From Fluviicoccus sp. (lineage in GTDB: Bacteria; Pseudomonadota; Gammaproteobacteria; Pseudomonadales; Moraxellaceae), in contig NZ_JAUSMX010000023.1 in the NCBI RefSeq assembly GCF_030646115.1, positions 62,001 to 126,000 of the forward strand: 64,000 nucleotides of DNA. The letters run 5' to 3'. The position numbers and the translations under genes are program-made. Shown one piece after another: positions 19,391 to 27,693 of this stretch. The stretch's first letter is position 1. The number at the start of each line of letters is the position of its first letter. The notes beneath the pieces are model-generated. The model made no database searches. It was not told the origin of the DNA and saw only the letters and a program-made list of their open reading frames with translations.

Positions 19391-19418
19391 AAAAAAGCCG
19401 GGACTTCCCGGCTTTTTT
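19391..19418. terminator. Bidirectional terminator between rluB and yciK
   Basis: AAAAAAGCCGGG at 19391-19402 pairs with CCCGGCTTTTTT at 19407-19418 around an ACTT loop. The A-run and T-run make it an intrinsic terminator on both strands, serving the convergent genes. Confidence 0.9.
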
Positions 19419-19429
19419 ACATTCAGGCT

Positions 19430-20197
19430 TCAGGCCTGTCGTGGCGGCTGGGCATCCAGCGACTGCCCGGTGACGCCGCGGCTGTCCGGACCCATCAGCC
19501 AGGTAAACACCGGCATGATTTCTTCCGGGGATTTGACCGTGGCCGGGTTTTCCGCCGGATAGGCGCGGGCGCGCATGGCGGTGCGGGTGCCGCCCGGATT
19601 GACACAGTTGAAACGGATTTGGGAAATATTGGTCATCTCATCGGCAAAGAGGGCGCTCAGAGCTTCAACGCCGCTCTTGGAAACGGCGTAAGCACCCCAG
19701 AAGGCGCGCGCCTTGCGACCGACGCTGCTGCTGACAAAGATCACCGAGGCGTCCGGTGAGCGCTTCAACAGCGGCAGCAAGGTCTGCGTCAGTACGAACG
19801 GCGCGCGCAGGTTGACCTTCATGATGTCGTCCCAGGTGTCCGGGTCATACATTTCCAGCGGTGTAATGTCGCCCAGCAACCCGGCGCTGTGCAGGATGCC
19901 GTCCAGCCGACCCAGTTCCTGCTCAATACTGACCGCCAACTGGTCAAAATCGGCCTGCGTGGCGGAGCTGAAGTTCATGGGAATGATGGCGGGTTGCGGA
20001 TGGCCGGCCTTCTCGATGGCGTCATACACCTGTTCCAGCTTTTGCAGGTCGCGGCCCAGCAAGACGACTGTGGCGCCAAGGCTGGCGTAGGTTTGCGCGG
20101 CGGCGCGGCCGATGCCGTCGCTGGCGCCGGTGACCAGGATGACGCGCCCTGTCAGCAGTCCTTCCGGGGCGGCATAGTCAAGACCGTTCTGTGTCAT
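19430..20197 (-). CDS. yciK: YciK family short-chain dehydrogenase/reductase
   Basis: The 255-residue SDR has the Rossmann motif TGASDGIG at 23-30, a catalytic Ser in VSSSVGRKA and the YxxxK motif in AYAVSKSG. The YciK branch is recognised by the NCVNPGGTRTAMRA segment and the neighbourhood. It is a predicted NADP-dependent oxidoreductase without a firmly assigned substrate. GAGG precedes ATG 20197 by seven bases; an earlier ATG adds 11 residues without conservation. It follows the mupP-like gene as in Pseudomonas. Confidence 0.9.
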   Translation of the reverse strand: MTQNGLDYAAPEGLLTGRVILVTGASDGIGRAAAQTYASLGATVVLLGRDLQKLEQVYDAIEKAGHPQPAIIPMNFSSATQADFDQLAVSIEQELGRLDGILHSAGLLGDITPLEMYDPDTWDDIMKVNLRAPFVLTQTLLPLLKRSPDASVIFVSSSVGRKARAFWGAYAVSKSGVEALSALFADEMTNISQIRFNCVNPGGTRTAMRARAYPAENPATVKSPEEIMPVFTWLMGPDSRGVTGQSLDAQPPRQA

Positions 20198-20245
20198 GGG
20201 AAACCTCACGAAAATGGCAGGGCGGGCCACACGGCCCGGCCGGGG

Positions 20246-20920
20246 TTAATTCAAGTTTAGCAGGGCCGCCAGATCCTTCACCTCTAAAGCAAGGTGATCG
20301 GCGCACCAGTCACGGGGATCTTCACCTGCCACCACATAGCCCCAAGCGGCGGCGATGGTGGGCATCCCGGCATTACGGCCCGCCTCGATATCACGAATAT
20401 GGTCGCCGACATAGGCAGACTGTGCGGGGTCCACATCCAGTTGGCGGCAGGCCAGATACATGGGCTCGGGGTCGGGTTTGCTGCGGGTGACATCATCCGG
20501 ACAAACCAGCACACGGCAGCGCCGGTCCAGCTCCAGCCCGGCCAGCAACGGCTCGCTATAAATGCGCGGTTTGTTCGTTACCACGCCCCAGGGGATATTG
20601 CGGCTTTCCAGGGCCAGCAAAATGGTGTCCATGCCTTCAAAAAGACGGCTTTCCTCAGCCAGGCCCTCGGCGTACAAATCCAGGAATTCCTGGCGGATGC
20701 GGGAAAATTCCGGCGAGTCCAGTGGGTATTCCGGAAATCCGGTTTGCACCATGGCGCGTGCGCCGGCGGAGACGACGGCGCGGATGGTGTCATGCGGCAA
20801 GGGCTCACGGCCGTAGGTTTGGCGCAGGCGGTTCAGCACTCGGATGAAGTCAGGAGCGGTATCTACCAGAGTGCCGTCAAGGTCAAACAGGACGGATTGG
20901 TACAGGGCGGGGCGGGTCAT
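20246..20920 (-). CDS. mupP: HAD phosphatase, MupP/Gph type
   Basis: The 224-residue HAD hydrolase carries FDLDGTLVDT near residue 12 (nucleophile Asp13) and a cap domain. Later motifs are VVTNKP and the final GDHIRDIEAGRNAG. Gph acts on phosphoglycolate, and the closely related MupP dephosphorylates N-acetylmuramic acid 6-phosphate in peptidoglycan recycling. The gene pair with yciK matches the Pseudomonas ubiG-mupP-yciK arrangement, which favours MupP, but ubiG is not next to it here. The start was moved to ATG 20920, just before the HAD motif. Confidence 0.8.
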   Translation of the reverse strand: MTRPALYQSVLFDLDGTLVDTAPDFIRVLNRLRQTYGREPLPHDTIRAVVSAGARAMVQTGFPEYPLDSPEFSRIRQEFLDLYAEGLAEESRLFEGMDTILLALESRNIPWGVVTNKPRIYSEPLLAGLELDRRCRVLVCPDDVTRSKPDPEPMYLACRQLDVDPAQSAYVGDHIRDIEAGRNAGMPTIAAAWGYVVAGEDPRDWCADHLALEVKDLAALLNLN

Positions 20921-21021
20921 GGTTTCAGGCTCACGGGCCGGAGTTGCACAAGACATCCGGTTCGGCCTTCACCTGGCAAGCGGAGTGCTGCGGGCAAGGC
21001 CGTCCGGTGGAAAAGGGCCGG

Positions 21022-22347
21022 TCAGAGACTGGCGTAAAGGTCATACTCGTCGGCTTCGGTCACTGTCACGGTTACGAAGTCACCGATCTTCAATGCGGCT
21101 GCGCCGTCGCCCTCAATGAAGACATTGCCGTCAATTTCCGGGGCATCGGCTGCCGAGCGGGCAATGGCGACACCGGCTTCCTCGTCAATGTCATCCACCA
21201 GCACCTTGATCTGCTGGCCGACACGGCGTTGCAGGCGGGCGGCGGAGATTTCCTGCTGCACTTCCATGAAACGCTGCCAGCGTGCTTCCTTGACCTCTTC
21301 CGGGACCGGGTCCGGCAGTTCGTTGGCCTTGGCGCCTTCAACAGCGGAGTACTTGAAGCAGCCGACGCGGTCCAGTTGGGCTTCCTGCAGCCAGTCGAGC
21401 AGCATCTGGAAGTCTTCTTCTGTCTCGCCGGGGAAGCCGACAATGAATGTGGAGCGCAGGATCAGCTCCGGGCACAGTTCACGCCATTGCTTGATCCGCT
21501 CCAGCGTGTTTTCACTGTGGGCAGGGCGCTTCATGTTCTTCAGCACGGACGGGCTGGCGTGCTGGAAGGGGATGTCCAGATAAGGAAGGATCTTGCCTTG
21601 CGCCATCAACGGGATCACGTTGTCGACGTGCGGGTAGGGATAGACATAATGCAGGCGCACCCAGACGCCCAGTTCGCCCAGCGCCTCGCACAGTTCCAGC
21701 ATGCGCGACTTCAGCGGGCGACCATTCCAGAAATCGAGCTTGTACTTGATGTCGACGCCATAAGCCGAGGTGTCCTGCGAAATCACCAGCAGTTCGCGCA
21801 CGCCGGACTTGACCAGGTTTTCCGCTTCGCTCATCACCGAGCCGATGGGACGGGAGACCAGGTCGCCGCGCATTGAAGGGATGATGCAGAAGGTGCAGCG
21901 ATGGTTGCAGCCTTCGGAAATCTTCAGGTAGGCATAATGGCGCGGCGTCAGCTTGATGCCCTGTGGCGGCACCAGGTCGGTAAAGGGGTCGTGTTTGGGG
22001 GGCAGGTAGCCGTGTACGGCATGCATCACTTCTTCGTAGGCATGCGGGCCGGTAACCTTGAGCACATTGGGGTGGGCGTCGCGGATCTGGGACTCCTTGA
22101 TGCCCAGACAGCCGGTGACGATCACCTTGCCGTTTTCCTTCAGCGCCTCGCCAATGGCGTCCAGCGACTCCTGAACCGCAGATTCGATGAAGCCGCAGGT
22201 ATTCACCACAACCAGGTCGGCGCCATTGTAATCGGGGGAAATGCTGTAACCCTCGGAACGCAGCTGGGTGAGAATGCGTTCGGAATCGACCAGGTTCTTG
22301 GGACAACCCAGTGAAACAAATCCGACTTTTGGCTGTTGCTGCGACAT
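21022..22347 (-). CDS. rimO: Ribosomal protein S12 methylthiotransferase RimO
   Basis: RimO adds a methylthio group to an aspartate of ribosomal protein S12 by radical SAM chemistry. The 441-residue protein has three N-terminal cluster cysteines (C15, C51, C80), the radical SAM cluster CNHRCTFC at 147-154 and a C-terminal TRAM domain. ATG 22347 is preceded by GAGG five bases away and gives the conserved start [18 protein letters not shown]; the upstream frame extension is not coding. Confidence 0.96.
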   Translation of the reverse strand: MSQQQPKVGFVSLGCPKNLVDSERILTQLRSEGYSISPDYNGADLVVVNTCGFIESAVQESLDAIGEALKENGKVIVTGCLGIKESQIRDAHPNVLKVTGPHAYEEVMHAVHGYLPPKHDPFTDLVPPQGIKLTPRHYAYLKISEGCNHRCTFCIIPSMRGDLVSRPIGSVMSEAENLVKSGVRELLVISQDTSAYGVDIKYKLDFWNGRPLKSRMLELCEALGELGVWVRLHYVYPYPHVDNVIPLMAQGKILPYLDIPFQHASPSVLKNMKRPAHSENTLERIKQWRELCPELILRSTFIVGFPGETEEDFQMLLDWLQEAQLDRVGCFKYSAVEGAKANELPDPVPEEVKEARWQRFMEVQQEISAARLQRRVGQQIKVLVDDIDEEAGVAIARSAADAPEIDGNVFIEGDGAAALKIGDFVTVTVTEADEYDLYASL

Positions 22348-22659
22348 CTGGACCTCGGGAAAAACACGGGAAAAAGGCGCGGCGATTGTACCCGCTCGGA
22401 CCTCCGGACAGCCAGCATTCCGGCAGGAATAAATTGCACGAAAAATACCCGGCAGCGGCTTGGTTGACGCGTGAATGGCACATAATGATGCGTTATGTTG
22501 GTGCGCTGCTTGTGCTGTATTTGTACGCGCACCGGCATTAGGCGCTAATTTGGTGCAATGCACCAACAGAATACAGTGATTGTCGAAACTGGTGCGCTTA
22601 TTGCATTGAGTTAGGGCGAAACCATTTCATCCCTCCAGGCTTTTCACAGGATAAGACAC
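22348..22659. other. Divergent intergenic region between rimO and ntrB
   Basis: This 312-base region has no credible gene. Its ntrB-proximal half carries repeated GGTGC/GCACC half-sites listed separately. Its rimO-proximal half should contain the rimO promoter, but I see no strong hexamer pair. A TGGCAC at 22476-22481 resembles half of a sigma-54 promoter but the second half is off-spacing. Confidence 0.6.
22498..22597. promoter_or_regulatory. Array of GGTGC/GCACC half-sites upstream of ntrB
   Basis: Four related sites occur in 100 bases: TTGGTGCGC at 22498-22506, GCGCACC at 22527-22533, the perfect inverted repeat TTGGTGCA-A-TGCACCAA at 22550-22566, and TGGTGCGC at 22590-22597. The half-site TGCACCA is the half of the NtrC enhancer (TGCACCAnnnnTGGTGCA), but here the halves mostly point outward. 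They may be NtrC autoregulatory sites or sites for another dimeric regulator (inference). Confidence 0.4.
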
Positions 22660-23757
22660 GTGTTGCCACCCGGAATTGAGGTCTACAAGCAAATACTTGA
22701 CCATCTGAGCACGGCCGTCCTGATGACCGATGAGCAGTTAAGGGTTACCTTCATGAATCCGGCTGCTGAAATGCTGCTGGCTGTCAGTCGCAACCGCGCC
22801 ATGGGTCAACATCTGCGTGATGTTTTTTTTGATGTGATCGGCGATGACGCGATGGCGGCGATTCAACAAACCCTGAGTACCGCGCACCCGTTCACGAAGC
22901 GTGAAGCACACTTGAGGGTGGGTGTGCATGAGGTCAGTGTCGATTATACCGTGGCCGCGTTGCTGTCGCCGGGCATGCCGCCCAGCCTGCTGATGGAGAT
23001 GCAGCAAATCGACCGCCTGCTGCGCATCTCGCGTGAAGAAGCCATTCTGGCCAATCATCAGGCCACCCGGCATTTGGTGCGGGGCGTGGCTCATGAGATC
23101 AAGAATCCGCTGGGCGGCATCCGCGGAGCGGCGCAGTTGCTGGCCAAGGCATTGCCGGACAGCAACCTGACCGAGTACACCGCCATCATCATTGATGAGG
23201 CTGACCGCTTGCGCAATCTGGCAGACCGCATGCTGGGGCCGCGCAAACTGCCGCATCTGCAGGCGGTCAATATCCACGAGTGCTTGGAGCGCATCCGCTC
23301 GCTGGTACTGGTAGAGGCGGAGGGCGAGATCAATATTGTGCGGGACTATGACTTGTCGCTGCCCGAGCTGCGCGCCGATCCCGACCAGTTGATTCAGGCG
23401 ATTCTCAACATTACCGGCAATGCCTTGCAGGCGCTACGCGAGCATCCCAACCAGACATTGCCGCCCATGATTACCTTGCGCACGCGCGCCCAGCGCCAGT
23501 TCACGATCGGGTCTATACGCCATCGCATCGTGATGCGTATCGACATTATCGATAACGGCCCCGGTATTCCCTCCAGCCTGGTCGAGCGCATTTTTTATCC
23601 CATGGTCAGCGGGCGGGCCAGTGGCACCGGGCTTGGCCTGTCCATTGCCCAGGACATCATTCACCAGTACCACGGCCTGATTGAGTGTGATTCCCGACCG
23701 GGCCAAACGGTTTTCAGTATTTACTTGCCTTTGGAGAACGGCCATGACGGCAGATGA
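22660..23757 (+). CDS. glnL: Nitrogen regulation sensor histidine kinase NtrB
   Basis: NtrB (GlnL) phosphorylates or dephosphorylates NtrC according to PII status, and so reports nitrogen sufficiency. The 365-residue protein has an N-terminal PAS domain (about 10-110). The H-box is VAHEIKNPLGGI with His145, and an HATPase domain follows with N-box NITGNALQAL and G-boxes DNGPGIP and GTGLGLSIAQD. It has no membrane segment, as expected for this cytosolic kinase. The start is GTG, preceded by AGGA. It overlaps ntrC by 14 bases. glnA is not in the window. Confidence 0.95.
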   Translation: MLPPGIEVYKQILDHLSTAVLMTDEQLRVTFMNPAAEMLLAVSRNRAMGQHLRDVFFDVIGDDAMAAIQQTLSTAHPFTKREAHLRVGVHEVSVDYTVAALLSPGMPPSLLMEMQQIDRLLRISREEAILANHQATRHLVRGVAHEIKNPLGGIRGAAQLLAKALPDSNLTEYTAIIIDEADRLRNLADRMLGPRKLPHLQAVNIHECLERIRSLVLVEAEGEINIVRDYDLSLPELRADPDQLIQAILNITGNALQALREHPNQTLPPMITLRTRAQRQFTIGSIRHRIVMRIDIIDNGPGIPSSLVERIFYPMVSGRASGTGLGLSIAQDIIHQYHGLIECDSRPGQTVFSIYLPLENGHDGR

Positions 23758-25174
23758 CAAGGTCTGGATTGTTGACGATGATCGATCCATTCGCTGGGTC
23801 CTGGAAAAGGCCCTGATGCAGGAAGGTTTCCAGGCCACGGCTTTTGAGGATGCCCAGCACCTGCTGACCCGGCTGGCCCGGGAAAAGCCGCATGCCATCA
23901 TCACCGACATCCGTATGCCCGGCATCGACGGGTTGACGTTGTTGGCGAAGATTCGTGTGGAAAACCCTGATATTCCAGTGATTGTTATGACGGCACACTC
24001 CGATCTGGATTCAGCAGTGTCTTCTTATCAAGGCGGGGCGTTTGAGTACTTGCCCAAGCCCTTTGATGTGGATGAAGCCATCAGCCTGGTACGCCGGGCG
24101 GTGGCGCATCACCATGAGCAGCATTCGGAGGCTCAACCCTCCGTGCCGGTAAAAAGCGTCGATATCATTGGTGAATCGCCGGCGATGCAGGAGGTTTTCC
24201 GGGCTATTGGCCGCTTGTCACAGTCACATATCACGGTCTTGATCAATGGCGAGTCAGGAACTGGCAAGGAGTTGGTGGCGCATGCCTTGCACCGCCATTC
24301 ACCGCGCACCAGTCGTCCGTTCATCGCCTTGAACATGGCAGCCATTCCCAAGGACTTGATGGAGTCCGAGCTGTTTGGCCATGAGAAGGGCGCGTTTACA
24401 GGCGCCACAGCCTTGCGCCAGGGGCGTTTTGAACAAGCCAACCACGGCACACTGTTCCTGGATGAAATCGGCGATATGCCGCTGGATACCCAAACCCGGC
24501 TGCTGCGTGTTCTGGCGGATGGTGAATTTTACCGGGTGGGCGGGCATGTGCCGGTCAAAGTGGATGTACGCATCATCGCGGCCACTCACCAGAATCTGGA
24601 GCGGTTGGTGGCGGAAGGCAAGTTCCGGGAGGATTTGTACCATCGCCTGAACGTTATCCGCATCCACATTCCGCGACTGCGTGACCGCCGTGAGGATATC
24701 GGTATGCTGGCGCAGCATTTTCTGGCGCGGGCGGGTCGTGAACTGAGCGTGGAAACCAAGATGCTGCGCCCGGAAACCACGGCATTCATGCAGCAACTGC
24801 CATGGCCAGGTAATGTTCGTCAGCTGGAGAACACCTGCCGCTGGCTGACGGTGATGGCGTCCGGACGTGAAATCCTGTTGGCCGACCTGCCGCCGGAGCT
24901 GCAGCAAGTGACTACTCATGAAGTTTCCCGTCCGGTGCAGACTTGGGAACAGGCTTTGGCGGAGTGGGCGCGTAAGGCTTTGGCCGGCGGCAGCCGCGAG
25001 CTATTGAATACTGCATTGCCGGCGTTTGAGCGGGTGATGATTACCACCGCGCTAAATCATACGGGTGGGCGGCGACGTGATGCTGCTGATGTGTTGGGGT
25101 GGGGTAGAAATACACTAACCCGTAAAATCAAGGAGTTGCGGATGGAAGTTGAAGGAGAGGATGATGATGAGTAA
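23744..25174 (+). CDS. glnG: Nitrogen regulation response regulator NtrC
   Basis: NtrC (GlnG) is the sigma-54 activator of nitrogen-limitation genes. The 476-residue protein has a receiver domain with phospho-acceptor Asp55 (ITDIRMPGIDG). Its AAA+ domain carries Walker A GESGTGKE at 169-176 and the sigma-54 contact loop GAFTGA at 216-221. A C-terminal Fis-type helix-turn-helix (RRDAADVLGWGRNTLTRKIKEL) completes it. GGAG lies seven bases before ATG 23744. The gene ends 15 bases from the convergent outer-membrane protein gene with no obvious terminator between. Confidence 0.96.
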   Translation: MTADDKVWIVDDDRSIRWVLEKALMQEGFQATAFEDAQHLLTRLAREKPHAIITDIRMPGIDGLTLLAKIRVENPDIPVIVMTAHSDLDSAVSSYQGGAFEYLPKPFDVDEAISLVRRAVAHHHEQHSEAQPSVPVKSVDIIGESPAMQEVFRAIGRLSQSHITVLINGESGTGKELVAHALHRHSPRTSRPFIALNMAAIPKDLMESELFGHEKGAFTGATALRQGRFEQANHGTLFLDEIGDMPLDTQTRLLRVLADGEFYRVGGHVPVKVDVRIIAATHQNLERLVAEGKFREDLYHRLNVIRIHIPRLRDRREDIGMLAQHFLARAGRELSVETKMLRPETTAFMQQLPWPGNVRQLENTCRWLTVMASGREILLADLPPELQQVTTHEVSRPVQTWEQALAEWARKALAGGSRELLNTALPAFERVMITTALNHTGGRRRDAADVLGWGRNTLTRKIKELRMEVEGEDDDE

Positions 25175-25189
25175 TCCCCTCCGCGCCGC

Positions 25190-25984
25190 TTAAAGCTGCC
25201 AGACAACCCCGAGGCTGGTTTCAGTCTTGGGTTGTCCCGCTACGTCTTGCGCGGCGTAGCGGCTGAATCCGGCTTTGAGGGTCAGAATTTTGCTGATATC
25301 CCAACCGGCCGACAGCCGGGTAATGGCTTGGTCCGGGGCGTTCAGGTATGGCTCGTCCTGATCGCTATAGCTGATGCCCAGACGCAGTCCGTCTACCGGT
25401 TTGATGCTAATACCCGCACTCCAGAACAGATAGGCATCGGCATTGCCTGCCACGTTCTGGTTGCTGTCAATCCAGGTATGGCCTATGCCGGTCTGCAGGG
25501 TCAGCTTGTCCAGAGTGTATTGCCCGTCCAGACTGACACTCAGGTCGTGACTGTCAGATCCCAGCAACTGCGCGGCGTCGCCATTATCCAGCTTGTAAGT
25601 CAGGCCCGCGGTTATCCCTAGATCATCATTCTCCAACGGCAAAGCGTAACTTCCACCCAGAGTAATGTCGCCCATGCCTTCAAACTGCTTTTGCTTGGTC
25701 GCCAGGAACTGACCGATCAATCGGCCGCGCGGACCATAGATTTTCACTGCGCCGCTGAAATCCGCCTGCTTGTTGTAATACGGCGCATCCACAAACAACT
25801 GCAGGTTCCCCAAGTTCACGGCCGGGCTGAGCACGGCCTCCCAGGTTCGCAAAGTACCTTTCGCATATTCCTGACGGCTGACACTCCCTTGCAGTTCAAA
25901 GCTCCATTCCGGCTCCGGAATCTCAGCGGCTTGAGCCAGGGTGGACAGGGAAAGCACTAACGCCAGCGCGCTGTATTTCATCAT
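25190..25984 (-). CDS. Putative outer-membrane beta-barrel protein
   Basis: The 264-residue protein starts with a signal peptide (MMKYSALALVLSLSTLAQA, cleavage near residue 20). It continues as alternating hydrophobic/polar strands with aromatic girdle residues (LSPAVNLGNLQLFVDAPYY, ITAGLTYKL, LRLGISYSD, LKAGFSRYA), ending in LGVVWQL. This is the pattern of a 10-12 strand barrel such as those annotated as transporter or phenol-degradation MetA-like proteins; I cannot assign a substrate. AAGGAA precedes the paired ATGs at 25984 and 25981. It lies 31 bases after the DUF3106 gene on the same strand, so it may be the last gene of the sigma-factor cluster. Confidence 0.7.
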   Translation of the reverse strand: MMKYSALALVLSLSTLAQAAEIPEPEWSFELQGSVSRQEYAKGTLRTWEAVLSPAVNLGNLQLFVDAPYYNKQADFSGAVKIYGPRGRLIGQFLATKQKQFEGMGDITLGGSYALPLENDDLGITAGLTYKLDNGDAAQLLGSDSHDLSVSLDGQYTLDKLTLQTGIGHTWIDSNQNVAGNADAYLFWSAGISIKPVDGLRLGISYSDQDEPYLNAPDQAITRLSAGWDISKILTLKAGFSRYAAQDVAGQPKTETSLGVVWQL

Positions 25985-26015
25985 GATTATTTCCTTTCTA
26001 AACAGTATATTAGAG

Positions 26016-26516
26016 TCATTTTCTCCGGTGATTCCTGATGAAATCACGGCGCATTTGGCGGCGTTCCTGCGGTGTTGCGTTCTTCAGCCGGGACTTGATC
26101 TCGTTTTTTTGCTCCGGGGACAACGATTGCCATTTATCCCGCATCGCGGCACGATCTTCCGGGGGCAGATTCTTGAACCAGTTCCAGCGGCGTTTCAGGG
26201 CCTCCTGCTCGGCTGGAGGCAGCTGCCGGAAATTCTGATAGCGCTGCAACAGTTTTTCACGCTGGTCGGCGGGAAGGTTCTGCCAGCGCTGGAAACGTTC
26301 GCGTACGGCGGCTTGCTGCTCCGGAGGCAGATTCTTCCAGTTTTGCACCCGATGCGCCAGTGCATCCTGACGTTCCGGGGGCAGCGACTGCCATTGGCCT
26401 TTCAGTGATTGCAGCAATTCCTGGCTCTGGGGCGGCAACGAATCCCAAGCGGTTCCGGCCGCCAGCGTCAGTGGCGCAGACAGTGCGGTCAGCAGCAACA
26501 GTATCAGTCTAGTCAT
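26016..26516 (-). CDS. DUF3106 domain exported protein with 18-residue repeats
   Basis: The 166-residue protein has a signal peptide of about 20 residues. It then carries about seven repeats of an 18-residue unit with the pattern W/F-x-x-L-P-P-x-x-x-x-x-x-L-x-x-x-x-x (for example WQSLPPERQ, WKNLPPEQQ, WQNLPADQR, FKNLPPEDR), ending in a very basic tail. This is DUF3106. Such proteins sit behind an ECF sigma factor and a DUF3619 protein in many Betaproteobacteria; the resemblance to periplasmic sensor helices of CpxP/RcnB type is only a structural guess. It overlaps the preceding 73-residue gene by eight bases. Confidence 0.85.
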   Translation of the reverse strand: MTRLILLLLTALSAPLTLAAGTAWDSLPPQSQELLQSLKGQWQSLPPERQDALAHRVQNWKNLPPEQQAAVRERFQRWQNLPADQREKLLQRYQNFRQLPPAEQEALKRRWNWFKNLPPEDRAAMRDKWQSLSPEQKNEIKSRLKNATPQERRQMRRDFIRNHRRK

Positions 26517-26730
26517 GAGCTTTTTGCTCCCGGTTTACGGCTGGGGGAGCCGGTGATTTGACAGAATTTTGCACCACGGTTTCCAGATCGGCAGGGTCAA
26601 ACACCTCGCCTTGATCGTCGCCAAAGGTTTCCAGATACTCCAGAAAGGCCTTGTCCAGCGGCTGCTCCCCGGCATTGGCCGATGCGCAGGCGGCGCTAAG
26701 GCAGAACGCCAGCCACCATTCAGGTTTCAT
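26509..26730 (-). CDS. Small exported protein of unknown function
   Basis: The 73-residue product has a signal peptide (MKPEWWLAFCLSAACASANA) and an acidic mature part including LDKAFLEYLETFGDDQGEVFDP, which looks like a short helix followed by a turn. I do not recognise a named family. Its start overlaps the end of the upstream gene by 11 bases, and its end overlaps the DUF3106 gene, so it is embedded in a coupled operon with them and is very probably translated. I chose ATG 26730 because the earlier ATG at 26754 would put charged residues ahead of the signal peptide. Confidence 0.7.
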   Translation of the reverse strand: MKPEWWLAFCLSAACASANAGEQPLDKAFLEYLETFGDDQGEVFDPADLETVVQNSVKSPAPPAVNREQKAHD

Positions 26731-27061
26731 AGGGGTCCTCTCCCAGAGCGGCAATCAGTTCCATGTCTTCCAGAAACTCCGGTTCAACGCTGGGTGTGGT
26801 GGTTTGCGCCTGTACCGGAGTTGGTGGAGCCGATGTCGGCAGCGATGCCGGTAACCACAGCAGGGCGGAAAGTCCGGCCGCCAGCGCCAGCCCGCCCATG
26901 GCCCACCATCCGGCTGCCTGCCGGGGCTGGCTTGGACGTGAAGTCCGCTGAAAAACCGACTCCAGACGGGAGTCCAGTTCCGGGTCGGCTTGTTTGGCTT
27001 GCCGGTCAAGGGTATCGGCCACCCGCCGGGCCAGGCGGTCGTCAGGTTCGGATGGATTCAT
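26720..27061 (-). CDS. Putative anti-sigma factor (DUF3619-like) membrane protein
   Basis: The 113-residue protein has a charged cytoplasmic N-terminus (about 1-50) and one membrane helix at about 51-71 (WWAMGGLALAAGLSALLWLPA). A Pro/Thr-rich periplasmic segment follows, ending in EFLEDMELIAALGEDPYET. Size, topology and position directly after an ECF sigma gene match DUF3619 proteins and suggest an anti-sigma role, but no zinc-binding anti-sigma motif is visible. Start and sigma stop overlap by four bases (ATGA). Confidence 0.65.
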   Translation of the reverse strand: MNPSEPDDRLARRVADTLDRQAKQADPELDSRLESVFQRTSRPSQPRQAAGWWAMGGLALAAGLSALLWLPASLPTSAPPTPVQAQTTTPSVEPEFLEDMELIAALGEDPYET

Positions 27062-27603
27062 GGCGCATCTCCGGGTTCGGACAGTCGCTGGCGCAGCGCG
27101 GCCAGTGCGCGGGCGTAATGGGTTTTGACGCTGTTTTCACCGCATTCCATGATTTGGGCGGTGGTGGCGGTGTCGTGGCCTTCCCAGGCGCGCAACAAAA
27201 AGGCTTGTTGCTGTCGCAGCGGCAACTCCTGTAACGCTGCCTGCACCCGGCCGAAATCATCCGCCCGCTCCAGCAGTACGGCCGGGTCGGCCTCCGGAGA
27301 ATCGGCCACGTCCTGCAGCGGGTCATGATCCGGTTCTTCGGGATCGGGCCGTAACCAGACCATCCAGCGCCCGCGACGAGCCTGTTTGCGCTTCCAGTCC
27401 ATGATCCGGCTATAGAGCACGGTATGGAACAAGGCAGGCCACTCCGCTTCCGGCCGGTCCGCATAGCGGCTGACCAAGGCCAGCAGGCTGTCCTGCACAA
27501 TATCCAGCGCCGCTTCCCGGTCGCGAACAGCCATGCCCGCCATGATGCGGCCGCGTCGGGCGGCATCGCGGGCAAACTGTTCCATGCGGGAGGGATGGGT
27601 CAT
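27058..27603 (-). CDS. ECF-type RNA polymerase sigma factor
   Basis: The 181-residue product has a sigma-2 region (EAALDIVQDSLLALVSRY ... FHTVLYSRIMDWKRKQARR) and a sigma-4 region with LPLRQQQAFLLRAWEGHD and a helix-turn-helix TTAQIMECGENSVKTHYARAL. There is no sigma-3 domain, as in ECF factors. An earlier start at 27684 would add 27 residues with weak similarity to anything; ATG 27603 fits the usual N-terminus. It heads a tightly overlapping run of possible anti-sigma, small exported, DUF3106 and outer-membrane genes, which may be its regulators or targets. Confidence 0.85.
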   Translation of the reverse strand: MTHPSRMEQFARDAARRGRIMAGMAVRDREAALDIVQDSLLALVSRYADRPEAEWPALFHTVLYSRIMDWKRKQARRGRWMVWLRPDPEEPDHDPLQDVADSPEADPAVLLERADDFGRVQAALQELPLRQQQAFLLRAWEGHDTATTAQIMECGENSVKTHYARALAALRQRLSEPGDAP

Positions 27604-27693
27604 GGCTGGCCTGAAGGCATCCGGGTGAAAAGTCCCACCATAGTGAAATCCTTCCAACCCTTCAAGTCCGTCCATGATCATCATCCCAACGCC

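Noticed and set aside
20944-21876. Plus-strand 310-codon frame opposite rimO
   Set aside because: It is antisense to well-conserved RimO coding sequence and has no recognisable domain.
22476-22491. Sigma-54 promoter upstream of ntrB
   Set aside because: TGGCAC is followed by TGC, but the GG-to-GC gap is 11 instead of 10 bases and the TTGC element is incomplete.
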